This document shows positions 1 to 5,890 of a DNA stretch of 8,008 nt, one piece after another. Numbering within the stretch: the stretch's first letter is position 1; the number at the start of each line of letters is the position of its first letter. Made by a program: the position numbers and the translations under genes. The stretch is from Pseudomonadota bacterium. GTDB taxonomy: Bacteria > Pseudomonadota > Gammaproteobacteria > Xanthomonadales > Rhodanobacteraceae. Below the pieces are notes generated by a model. That model saw only the letters and a list, made by a program, of their open reading frames with translations. It had not been told where the DNA came from and searched no databases. The stretch covers positions 1-8,008 of the forward strand of contig JANXVS010000500.1 of assembly GCA_025351555.1 (NCBI GenBank). Reading direction: 5' to 3'.

Positions 1-2
1 GG

Positions 3-86
3 CGCATCCGCGCGTTGCCCGGCTGGCGCGCGCCCTACGATCTGATGCAGGCACGTCACCCCATTCTTACCGGAACCAGAACATGA
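3..86 (+). CDS. 3' end of an unidentified upstream gene (partial)
   Basis: This frame is open from the left edge for 27 codons and ends with a TGA that overlaps the lptE start in an ATGA arrangement, typical of translationally coupled operon genes. The visible C-terminus includes GWRAPYDLMQ and ends TGTRT. In related genomes leuS commonly lies upstream of lptE, but these residues do not resemble the usual LeuS C-terminus, so I do not name the gene. The evidence for coding is the open frame and the stop/start overlap only. Another frame is also open here, the in-frame upstream extension of lptE, so this call is tentative. Confidence 0.4.
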   Translation, partial: RIRALPGWRAPYDLMQARHPILTGTRT

Positions 87-586
87 CAATTTTCCGTGTC
101 TCGATCCTCGCTGCGATGTTGGCGCTGTCCGCCTGCGGCTTCCATGTACGCGGCGAAGTGCAGTTGGCGCCGGGCATGCAGCGTGTGCATGTGCAAATCA
201 CGGATCCGTACAGTCCGCTCAGCCGCGATCTGGAAGCCGCGCTCGCGCGTTCCGGTGCAAAAGTGGAAAATGCGGCGGGTGAGGGCATCGCCGAGATCGC
301 GATTCCGGCCGTCTCGCTGGCGCCCGTCGTGCGCTCGGTGGGCGCGAACGCGTTCGTCAACGAATTCTCGATGGTCTATCACGTCGAGATGCAGATCACG
401 GACGCCAACGGCAAGACGCTCCTGCCAAGAAGTGTGATCGAGCACTCGCGCCAATTCACCTTTGATCAAACCCAGGCGATCGGCACCAGTGCCGAGCAGG
501 ACGAGATCAAGAAGGAGATGGAGCGCGACATGGTGCAGGCTCTGCTGCGCAAAATTGAGGCAGTCGAGCGTAAGTTCGATAAGTAG
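83..586 (+). CDS. lptE: LPS-assembly lipoprotein LptE
   Basis: LptE is the outer-membrane lipoprotein that plugs and stabilises the LptD beta-barrel, which inserts lipopolysaccharide into the outer leaflet. The 167-residue product starts with a lipoprotein signal peptide: hydrophobic residues from about 4 to 15, then the lipobox LSAC with the lipidated cysteine at residue 18. Directly after it comes GFHVRG, the hallmark start of mature LptE (CGFHLRG in E. coli). The rest fits the family: a region with SPLSRDLEAAL near residues 47-57, a YHVEMQITDANGK strand region, and a charged C-terminal helix ending in ERKFDK. The ATG is chosen because it places the signal peptide correctly and overlaps the upstream stop codon. 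No strong Shine-Dalgarno sequence is visible, consistent with translational coupling. holA follows after 14 bp, as in many gammaproteobacteria. Confidence 0.93.
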   Translation: MTIFRVSILAAMLALSACGFHVRGEVQLAPGMQRVHVQITDPYSPLSRDLEAALARSGAKVENAAGEGIAEIAIPAVSLAPVVRSVGANAFVNEFSMVYHVEMQITDANGKTLLPRSVIEHSRQFTFDQTQAIGTSAEQDEIKKEMERDMVQALLRKIEAVERKFDK

Positions 587-600
587 ACACTCGCGCCAAA

Positions 601-1623
601 ATGCCAACCACACTCAGCGCTCTGCGCAAACATCTGACTGCTGGCGAACTCAAGCCGGTGTACCTGCTTGCCGGCGAGGAGCATCTGTTGTTGCTCGAAG
701 CGGCCGACGCGCTTCGCGCGCGCGCGCGCGAACTGGGCTTCAGCGAACGCGAGGTGCTCGATGCAGACAGCCATTTCGACTGGAATGCGCTGGCCCAGGC
801 TGGGGCGTCGATGTCGCTGTTTGCGACGCGCAAGCTGATCGATCTGCGCCTGCCCACAGGCAAGCCGGGCAAGGAAGGCGCAGCGGCCTTGATCGAATAC
901 TGCGATCGTGCAGCACCGGACAATGTGCTTTTGATCACTTGTACACAATGGGGCAAAGAGCACGGAGGCGCCTGGGCTGCGGCGGTGGAGAAGATCGGGA
1001 TGTTTGTCCCGCTTCGCACGATGACGCGCGAGGAGCTGCCCGACTGGATCGCGCAGCGCATGGCCAGCCGCGGACTGAAGCCAGATCGCGCCGCGATCGA
1101 TGCGCTGGCAGAGCGCGTCGAGGGCAATTCGCTTGCCGCCGCACAGGAAATCGACAAGCTCGTGCTGCTGCATGGCGGCGCGCCGCTCGATGCGCAAACG
1201 CTGGAGGATCTCGTCGCCGACAGCGCGCGCTACGATGTATTCAAGCTGATTGACGCCGCGTTGTCGGGCGATATCGCGCGCAGCATGCGCATCCTTGGGG
1301 GCCTGCGCGCCGAGGGCGAGCAGGTGCCTGGCCTGATGGGCCTGATCCTGCATCAGTTGCAGGCGCTGGCCCGGCTGGCTGCCGCCGGCGGCAATCTGTC
1401 CGCGGCATTTCGCGCCGAGCGCATCTGGCCGGCACGCGAAGGTCTGTATCGCAAGGCGTTGGCACGTGCCGATCGCATGCACTGGGAAGCCTGCCTGATC
1501 CAGGCCGCGCGCGTTGACCGCATCAGCAAGGGCCGCGGCTTCGGCGACGCCTGGCGCGAGCTTGAACGCCTGCTCGCGGCAGTGGCGATGCCGCGCGCGG
1601 GGTTGCTGGCAAAGGTCAGCTAG
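601..1623 (+). CDS. holA: DNA polymerase III subunit delta (HolA)
   Basis: HolA is the wrench subunit of the clamp loader. It opens the beta sliding clamp and works with delta-prime and tau/gamma during replication. The 340-residue product matches the family's usual length (about 343 in E. coli). The N-terminus has the typical GELKPVYLLAGEEHLLLLEA segment (residues 15-34), the degenerate AAA+ start seen in delta subunits. A FVPLRTMTREELPDWI region lies near residues 136-151, an EGNSLAAAQEIDKL segment near 179-192, and the C-terminal collar helices follow (VPGLMGLILHQLQALARL). It is the second gene after lptE in the conserved order. The start ATG lies 14 bp after the lptE stop and has no obvious Shine-Dalgarno sequence. 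An alternating CG run at 715-730 encodes the RARAR stretch. The stop is followed immediately by a palindromic repeat rather than by nadD. Confidence 0.93.
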   Translation: MPTTLSALRKHLTAGELKPVYLLAGEEHLLLLEAADALRARARELGFSEREVLDADSHFDWNALAQAGASMSLFATRKLIDLRLPTGKPGKEGAAALIEYCDRAAPDNVLLITCTQWGKEHGGAWAAAVEKIGMFVPLRTMTREELPDWIAQRMASRGLKPDRAAIDALAERVEGNSLAAAQEIDKLVLLHGGAPLDAQTLEDLVADSARYDVFKLIDAALSGDIARSMRILGGLRAEGEQVPGLMGLILHQLQALARLAAAGGNLSAAFRAERIWPAREGLYRKALARADRMHWEACLIQAARVDRISKGRGFGDAWRELERLLAAVAMPRAGLLAKVS

Positions 1624-1629
1624 TATACT
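1624..1629 (+). promoter_or_regulatory. possible -10 element before nadD
   Basis: TATACT lies one base after the holA stop codon and just before the repeat. A poor -35-like TTGCTG sits at 1603-1608 with a short 15 bp spacer. It could give nadD its own transcript now that the repeat separates it from holA. The -10 match is good but the -35 and spacing are weak, so this is tentative. Confidence 0.25.
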
Positions 1630-1681
1630 TTTCCCTTCTCCCATCGGGAGAAGGTGGCGCGAAGCGCCGGATGAGGGAAAA
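1629..1681. repeat. palindromic intergenic repeat, first module
   Basis: A compact branched structure can be drawn. An outer stem pairs TTTTCCC (1629-1635) with GGGAAAA (1675-1681). Inside it are a perfect hairpin, CCTTCTCCC (1634-1642) with GGGAGAAGG (1646-1654), and a smaller hairpin, GGCGC (1656-1660) with GCGCC (1664-1668) around GAA. Bases 1634-1635 are shared, so the outer and first inner stems compete by two pairs. From memory, the pattern CCTTCTCCC...GGGAGAAGG followed by CGGATGAGGG is a dispersed repeat common in Xanthomonadales intergenic regions. Only one copy is in this window, so copy number cannot be judged here. It is not followed by a T run, so I do not call it an intrinsic terminator. 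Confidence 0.75.
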
Positions 1682-1693
1682 TTTTCCGACACA

Positions 1694-2491
1694 ATGGATA
1701 GGCTTCCGCAACCTTCCCCTCTCCCCAACCCATTGCTAGGCTCGGCTTTGCCTCGCCAAGCAACCCCGGCCCTCGCGCACAGCGCTCGGGCGTTCGACGA
1801 CGCGCGAATCAGTGATTCGCAAACGTGTCGTCTCACCCCACAAGCGGGCGAGGGGGCGAAACCCATCGCCATTCTCGGCGGCACGTTCGATCCGGTGCAT
1901 CTGGGCCATCTGCGCGTCGCCTGGGAAGCGGCTGAGGCGCTGGATGCGCAGGTGCGTCTGATGCCGGCGAACACACCGCCGCACCGGCCGGCGCCGATTG
2001 CAGATGCGCAGCAGCGCGTACGCATGCTGGAAGCGGCACTGGCAGGCCAGGATTGGCTCGTGCTCGATACGCGCGAGCTGCGACGCGACGGGCCTTCCTA
2101 TACGGTGGATACGCTGTGCGAATTGCGAGCGGAATCGTCCGCTTCGCAGCCGTTGATTCTGTTACTGGGCACGGACGCGTTCACCGGCCTTGCGACATGG
2201 CACCAGTGGCGCAGCTTGTTCGATCTGGCGCACATCGTGGTGTTGACGCGGCCCGGGCACGCGGCGCCGTTGCCGGCGGAACTGGCATCGGAGATTGCAG
2301 CAAGGCAGGCATCGACGGCAAAGGAATTGCGACAATCTGCCGCCGGAAAAGTGCTGAATCTGCCGGTGACGCCGCTGGAAATCTCCGCCAGCGCCGTGCG
2401 CGCCTTGCTCGCGGCCGGACGCGAGCCGCGCTGGTTGCTGCCGGATGCGTTGTTGGCGAATGAGAAACTGCTGGCGCCGTATCGCGGCTAG
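1694..2491 (+). CDS. nadD: nicotinate-nucleotide adenylyltransferase NadD, start region rebuilt by a repeat
   Basis: NadD makes nicotinate adenine dinucleotide from nicotinate mononucleotide and ATP, a required step of NAD synthesis in the cytoplasm. Numbered from the ATG at 1694 (265 residues), the nucleotidyltransferase signature GGTFDPVHLGH is at 62-72 (HxGH at 69-72). Further matches are PANTPPHRP (91-99), GPSYTVDT (133-140), LLLGTDAF (156-163), TRPG (185-188) and the C-terminal ISASAVR (230-236). The core from about residue 57 is some 209 residues, close to E. coli NadD (213). No ATG, GTG or TTG lies just before the core. The nearest in-frame options are TTG 1748, TTG 1733 and ATG 1694, all inside the repeat. 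Residues 1-56 would therefore be repeat-encoded and resemble no NadD. An ATC at 1865, preceded by AGGGGG (1851-1856) at 8 nt, is a speculative alternative. The identity is certain; the start is not. Confidence 0.9.
   Translation: MDRLPQPSPLPNPLLGSALPRQATPALAHSARAFDDARISDSQTCRLTPQAGEGAKPIAILGGTFDPVHLGHLRVAWEAAEALDAQVRLMPANTPPHRPAPIADAQQRVRMLEAALAGQDWLVLDTRELRRDGPSYTVDTLCELRAESSASQPLILLLGTDAFTGLATWHQWRSLFDLAHIVVLTRPGHAAPLPAELASEIAARQASTAKELRQSAAGKVLNLPVTPLEISASAVRALLAAGREPRWLLPDALLANEKLLAPYRG
1712..1861. repeat. palindromic intergenic repeat, second module, abutting nadD
   Basis: It begins with a C-rich arm, CCTTCCCCTCTCCCC (1712-1726), and ends with a G-rich arm, GCGGGCGAGGGGG (1844-1856), which are roughly complementary. 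Between them is an imperfect hairpin: GCGAATCA (1804-1811) and TGATTCGC (1813-1820) are perfect 8-base arms around one base. They are flanked by GACGAC (1796-1801) and GTCGTC (1827-1832), with an AAAC bulge. I recall CCCTCTCC-type arms and the GCGAATCAGTGATTCGC core as recurring in Xanthomonadales intergenic DNA; a genome-wide search would settle it. The module is in frame with nadD, without stop codons, and its last bases directly precede the conserved NadD N-terminus. Confidence 0.7.
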
Positions 2492-2498
2492 CAACGCG

Positions 2499-4466
2499 TT
2501 ACTTCTGACGCTTTTTCGCGTTGTCGCGATGGGGCTTTTCGAACGCACGCGTCTTTGACGAAGGCGGCTTCGGCGAAAACGGCTTGCGCGGCTTCTCGAG
2601 CTCGCGTTTTTTGAAGTCGCGCTTTTCAAAATCAGGTTTTTGGAAATCAGGTTTGTCGCTGCCACGCGTGATGCGCAGCTGCTGGCCCGACACCCAGACT
2701 TTTTTCAGGTGGCCGAATATTTCCGATGGCATGCCTTCGGGCAGATCAATCAGGCTGTGATCGTCGCGGATATCGATACGGCCGATGTGCTTGCTGTCGA
2801 TGCCGGCTTCGTTGGCGATTGCGCCGACGATATTGCCGGGCTGCACGCCATGCGTCTTGCCCACTTCGATGCGATAGGTCTCGAATCCTTTTTCGGCTAT
2901 GCGTGGACGCTCGTCGCGGCGTGGCGGACGTGGGCGATCCTCGTGCGATGGCGCGTGCGGGGTGCTTGCCTCGATGCGCTCGCCGCCAGGTCGTTCGTCA
3001 CGCGGAGGCAGGCTTGGAGTCGACGGCCGCTCACCGCGAGAGGAACGCTCAAACGGCTGTGCTTCCCGTGGCTTTCCGACTGTACTCGTGTGACGCCCGT
3101 ACGCGCTGTCCGGCGTTCGTTCGGGCCGCGCGTGGGCTTTAAGCAGCAACGGTTCCTTGCCTTGCACCAAGCGCGCGAGCGCGTCCGCGATCTCCACGGC
3201 GGGTACATTGCGCTCCTGTTCGTACTGCTCGATCAACTGGCGGAACGGACCGAGGTCGCCGGTCGCCAGCGTGTCGGCGATGCGCTGCTTGAACTTGGTG
3301 ATGCGTTGGTCGTTGACGGCTTCGACACTCGGCAACTGCATTTCGGAAATCGGTTGACGCGTCGCACGTTCGATTGCCTGCAACATGCGCTTTTCGCGCG
3401 GCGCCACGAACAGGATCGCCTCGCCGCTGCGGCCTGCGCGGCCGGTGCGGCCGATGCGATGCACGTAGGCTTCGGTGTCGGTCGGGATATCGAAGTTCAG
3501 CACATGGCTGATGCGCTCGACGTCGAGTCCGCGCGCGGCCACGTCGGTGGCGACGAGGATGTCGAGCTGGCCGTCTTTCAATTGCTGGATCGTGCGTTCG
3601 CGTTGCGCCTGCACCATGTCGCCGTTGATCGCCGACGCGGCAAATCCGCGCGCCTGCAGTTTCTGTGCGATTTCCTCGGTGGCCTGCTTGGTGCGCATGA
3701 ATACGAGCATCGCCTCGAAGGGCTCGGCTTCGAGGATGCGCGTCAACGCGTCGAGTTTTTGCATGCCACTGACATACCAGTAACGCTGGCGGATGTTCGT
3801 CGCGGTCGTGGTCTTGCTCTTGATCGCGATCTCAACCGGGTCGCGCAGGTAGGTTTGCGCGATTCGCCGGATCGGCGCCGGCATCGTGGCTGAGAACAAG
3901 GCGACCTGGCGTTTTGACGGCGTCTTCTTCAGCACCGCTTCGACGTCGTCGATGAAGCCCATGCGCAGCATTTCGTCGGCTTCGTCCAGCACCAGGGTCG
4001 TCAGTTGCGAGAGGTCGAGCGAGCCGCGCTCCAGATGATCGATCACGCGCCCCGGCGTGCCGACAACCACATGCACGCCGCGCTTGAGGCCGCTGAGTTG
4101 CGGGCCGTAACTTTGGCCGCCATAAATCGGCAGCACATGAAAACCGGGCAGTTTCCCGGCGTAGCGCTGAAATGCCTCGGCGACCTGGATCGCCAGTTCG
4201 CGCGTCGGTGCGAGCACGAGCGCCTGCGGTTTGGTCTTGGACAAGTCCAGCCGCGACAGGATCGGCAACGCGAACGCGGCGGTCTTGCCAGTGCCGGTCT
4301 GCGCCTGGCCGAGCACGTCGCGGTTGGCGAGCAGCGGCGGGATCGTCGCGGCCTGGATAGGCGATGGCGTCTCGTAGCCGACTTCGGTCAAAGTCGCCAG
4401 CAAGGCCTCGGCGAGGCCGAGTTTGCTGAAGGGGATGGATTCGGGGGTGCTGTCGGTAGTGGCCAT
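2499..4466 (-). CDS. deaD: DEAD-box ATP-dependent RNA helicase DeaD/CsdA
   Basis: This helicase unwinds RNA duplexes with ATP and in E. coli helps large-subunit ribosome assembly and mRNA decay in the cold. The 655-residue product shows every core motif: Q motif with PSPIQ (34-38), Walker A AQTGTGKT (55-62), PTREL (87-91), TPGR (137-140), DEAD (161-164), SAT (192-194), ARGLD (311-315) and HRIGRTGR (336-343). A CsdA-like dimerisation region follows to about 440. Next come an Arg/Pro-rich linker (about 445-525) and a DbpA-type RNA-binding domain from YRIEVGK (531-537) through NIVGAIANEAGI to about 600. The basic tail has pentads KPDFQ, KPDFE, KRDFK, KRELE (605-624). Domain order and length match CsdA rather than RhlB, RhlE or SrmB. 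It lies opposite to its neighbours, converging on nadD with 7 bp between stop codons and divergent from rsfS. No good Shine-Dalgarno sequence precedes the ATG. Confidence 0.95.
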   Translation of the reverse strand: MATTDSTPESIPFSKLGLAEALLATLTEVGYETPSPIQAATIPPLLANRDVLGQAQTGTGKTAAFALPILSRLDLSKTKPQALVLAPTRELAIQVAEAFQRYAGKLPGFHVLPIYGGQSYGPQLSGLKRGVHVVVGTPGRVIDHLERGSLDLSQLTTLVLDEADEMLRMGFIDDVEAVLKKTPSKRQVALFSATMPAPIRRIAQTYLRDPVEIAIKSKTTTATNIRQRYWYVSGMQKLDALTRILEAEPFEAMLVFMRTKQATEEIAQKLQARGFAASAINGDMVQAQRERTIQQLKDGQLDILVATDVAARGLDVERISHVLNFDIPTDTEAYVHRIGRTGRAGRSGEAILFVAPREKRMLQAIERATRQPISEMQLPSVEAVNDQRITKFKQRIADTLATGDLGPFRQLIEQYEQERNVPAVEIADALARLVQGKEPLLLKAHARPERTPDSAYGRHTSTVGKPREAQPFERSSRGERPSTPSLPPRDERPGGERIEASTPHAPSHEDRPRPPRRDERPRIAEKGFETYRIEVGKTHGVQPGNIVGAIANEAGIDSKHIGRIDIRDDHSLIDLPEGMPSEIFGHLKKVWVSGQQLRITRGSDKPDFQKPDFEKRDFKKRELEKPRKPFSPKPPSSKTRAFEKPHRDNAKKRQK

Positions 4467-4475
4467 GGGGCTGAT

Positions 4476-4506
4476 GGCGGCCTTGCCGCAACGTAGTGAG
4501 GCCGCC
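4476..4506. repeat. inverted repeat in the deaD leader
   Basis: GGCGGCCT (4476-4483) and AGGCCGCC (4499-4506) are perfect 8-base arms around a 15-base loop. They begin 9 bp upstream of the deaD start codon, on its untranslated side. In deaD mRNA this would form a GC-rich hairpin close to the ribosome-binding region. Cold-shock genes often have structured leaders, so a regulatory role is possible, but this is inference. Confidence 0.5.
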
Positions 4507-4588
4507 TAGTCTAACGCTTCGCGAGGCGCTTCATCGGACCGGTGTCGACTCCACCCGCACTGACACTGGTACGTAGTGAAAATCGGCT

Positions 4589-4594
4589 TATACT
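4589..4594 (+). promoter_or_regulatory. probable -10 element of the rsfS promoter
   Basis: TATACT matches the -10 consensus at five of six bases and lies about 60 bp before the rsfS start, with deaD divergent upstream, so rsfS needs its own promoter here. A weak -35-like CTGGTA (4566-4571) is 17 bp upstream. A better hexamer, CTGACA (4560-4565), is spaced too far (23 bp). On the opposite strand the same bases read TATAAG (4593 to 4588), so a deaD promoter could overlap, but no -35 was found for it. Confidence 0.45.
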
Positions 4595-4639
4595 GATTCT
4601 GCCCGCGCTGGGTCGCCCGCGCGAAGCCAAATCCACAAC

Positions 4640-4644
4640 GAGGA
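4640..4644 (+). promoter_or_regulatory. ribosome-binding site that fixes the rsfS TTG start
   Basis: GAGGA lies 10 nt before a TTG at 4655. That TTG is the first ATG, GTG or TTG after the in-frame stop at 4577-4579. This supports a TTG start and therefore translation of the whole lysine-rich tail. Confidence 0.6.
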
Positions 4645-4654
4645 TTCCGCCCAC

Positions 4655-5233
4655 TTGGCTACCGCAGCGAAAACCAGCGCAAAACCCAAATCCCGCTCAA
4701 AACCAACATTGGCCAAATCAACATCAGCCAAACCAAAGTCGGCCAAACCAAGGTCGACCAAACCAGCATCGACCAAGTCGTCTTCGATAAAATCTGCGAA
4801 GACCAAGCCGGTGAAGTTCGCTCCGGCAAAGCCCGGTTCGGCAAAGACCGCGCCGACCAAGGCCGCAGCAGGCAAGCCTGACGCGACCGATTATCTGCTC
4901 AAGCAGGTACTGCTTGCACTCGACGATCTCAAGGCCAAGGACGTCCACGAAATCGACGTGCGCGGCAAGACCAGCATCGCCGATATCCTGGTCATCGCCA
5001 GCGGCACCTCCACGCGTCACGTCAAGTCGCTGGCCGACGAAGTCGTCAGGTTCGCCAAGAAGGCGGGCATGCTGCCGCTCGGCGTGGAAGGCCAGCGCGA
5101 AGCCGAATGGGTGCTCGTCGATCTGGGCGACATCATCGTGCACGTGATGCTGCCGCGCATCCGCGAGTTCTATGGCCTGGAACGGCTGTGGACGGTGGGC
5201 GACGACATGCCGATGGCGGCGAACGCGGAGTGA
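4655..5233 (+). CDS. rsfS: ribosomal silencing factor RsfS with a lysine-pentad N-terminal tail
   Basis: RsfS binds ribosomal protein L14 (uL14) on the 50S subunit and blocks subunit joining, lowering translation in starvation or stationary phase. The conserved domain runs from about residue 80 (YLLKQVLLALDDLKAKDV) through DVRGKTSIADILVIASGTS and LGVEGQREAEWVLVDLGDII to REFYGLERLW. This is the full RsfS fold of about 105 residues. The 192-residue product is longer because residues 1-78 form a low-complexity tail of Lys, Ala, Pro, Ser and Thr. Lysines recur every five residues at 16, 21, 26, 31, 36, 41, 46 and 51, then after a phase shift at 54, 59, 64, 69 and 74. The tail is basic and probably disordered, resembling histone H1-like bacterial tails. 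The start is TTG with GAGGA 10 nt upstream. rlmH follows after 21 bp, as in the conserved rsfS-rlmH pair. The core identity is firm; the tail's function is unknown. Confidence 0.92.
   Translation: MATAAKTSAKPKSRSKPTLAKSTSAKPKSAKPRSTKPASTKSSSIKSAKTKPVKFAPAKPGSAKTAPTKAAAGKPDATDYLLKQVLLALDDLKAKDVHEIDVRGKTSIADILVIASGTSTRHVKSLADEVVRFAKKAGMLPLGVEGQREAEWVLVDLGDIIVHVMLPRIREFYGLERLWTVGDDMPMAANAE
4700..4879 (+). repeat. 15-bp-period repeat coding the RsfS tail
   Basis: The coding DNA carries degenerate 15-bp units. They are most alike around 4724-4772, where GCCAAACCAA and close variants recur at 15-base steps. One unit corresponds to one Lys-containing pentad. The similarity at DNA level suggests fairly recent expansion by slippage or unequal exchange, so length may vary between strains. 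Confidence 0.65.
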
Positions 5234-5254
5234 AGTCGTTCGAGTGAGTCACCG

Positions 5255-5722
5255 ATGCGCGCGCGCCTGATTGCCGTCGGCGACCGCATGCCAGCGTGGG
5301 TCAGCGCGGGCTACGCCGAATACGCCAAGCGCCTGTCGCATGAGTTACCTTTGGAACTTGTGGAAATATCCACAAAATCGCGCGGCAATCGCGATCCCGC
5401 GCGCGCCATCGCCGACGAAGGCGTCGCGATGCTTGCGGCGATTTCCAAGGGGACGCATGTCATTGCACTTGATGGCCGCGGCAAGCCATGGAGCAGCGAA
5501 GAGCTCGCGGCACAACTGGCGCAGTGGCGCATGCAGGGCAACGATCTGGCGTTCCTGATCGGCGGACCGGACGGCTTGGCAGCAGCCGCATTGGAACGCG
5601 CGCAGCAACGCTGGTCGCTGGGTCCGCTGACCTTGCCGCATCCGCTGGTACGGGTCGTGATTGCCGAGCAGCTTTATCGTGCAGTGAGCCTGCTCGGCAA
5701 TCATCCGTATCATCGTGGTTGA
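5255..5722 (+). CDS. rlmH: 23S rRNA pseudouridine-1915 N3-methyltransferase RlmH
   Basis: RlmH methylates pseudouridine 1915 in helix 69 of 23S rRNA on assembled 70S ribosomes, using S-adenosylmethionine. The product is 155 residues, the same length as E. coli RlmH. It carries the SPOUT-fold signatures: [11 protein letters not shown] (6-16), [14 protein letters not shown] (72-85), the cofactor-binding loop LIGGPDG (101-107), LTLPHPLVR (126-134) and the C-terminal YRA (141-143) and NHPYHRG (149-155), where the knot and active-site tyrosine lie. The ATG 21 bp after the rsfS stop gives the exact family N-terminus. Its partner rsfS also acts on the large subunit, and the two are commonly adjacent. 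Nothing is truncated, although foreign-looking debris begins directly after the stop codon. Confidence 0.96.
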   Translation: MRARLIAVGDRMPAWVSAGYAEYAKRLSHELPLELVEISTKSRGNRDPARAIADEGVAMLAAISKGTHVIALDGRGKPWSSEELAAQLAQWRMQGNDLAFLIGGPDGLAAAALERAQQRWSLGPLTLPHPLVRVVIAEQLYRAVSLLGNHPYHRG

Positions 5723-5767
5723 CCTTCTCGAACGGTCACGGGTCGAAGCCGTCGATAAAGAGGGTTT

Positions 5768-5890
5768 CTGATAGGCACCCAAATCTATCCGGCCGCTTGT
5801 GGCATGGACATGATTGTCGAGGTCCAAAGCGTTGACTGGCAAAATTACGCCGGCGGCGAGCAGCGGCGATGTGCCGGACAAACGGAAATC
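5768..5890 (-). pseudogene. 3'-end remnant of a beta-helix surface protein gene (choice-of-anchor Q type)
   Basis: On the minus strand this frame reads DFRLSGTSPLLAAG, then LDLDNH, then GRIDLGAYQ. That order matches, from memory, the C-terminal end of choice-of-anchor Q / right-handed beta-helix proteins (DFRL..GSPAIDAG, DLDGNPR, G.VDLGAYE). Only about 41 codons resemble the family. The normal stop after GAYQ is missing and the frame runs on into the antisense of rlmH, so it cannot be an intact gene. Base composition here is more AT-rich than in the flanking genes. It sits tandem with the HNH remnant, both preserving only gene 3' ends. The assignment rests on short motifs and is moderately sure. 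Confidence 0.5.

Noticed and set aside
1634..1654. Perfect CCTTCTCCC/GGGAGAAGG hairpin as the holA terminator
   Set aside because: No T run follows the stem, and the hairpin is part of a larger repeat pattern. A termination role cannot be supported from sequence.
1514..1693. Extending nadD upstream to ATG 1514 inside holA
   Set aside because: This would overlap holA by over 100 bp in another frame and add more non-homologous residues. ATG 1694 is the nearest standard ATG to the core.
466..2025. Long open frame of about 519 codons on the minus strand across holA and the nadD start
   Set aside because: It lies antisense to clearly coding holA and nadD, has low-complexity GC-driven composition and shows no recognisable domain. 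It is a codon-bias shadow.
2640..3893. Open frame of about 417 codons on the plus strand across deaD
   Set aside because: It is fully antisense to the well-conserved helicase. Its residues are the mirror of the helicase codons and show no family motifs.
4700..4879. CRISPR array or tandem intergenic repeat
   Set aside because: The units are only about 15 bp, have no unique spacers, and are in frame with rsfS. They are coding repeats.
5723..5767. Terminator after rlmH
   Set aside because: No stem followed by a T tract is visible. There are only weak imperfect complementarities around CTTCTCGA and TCGAAG.
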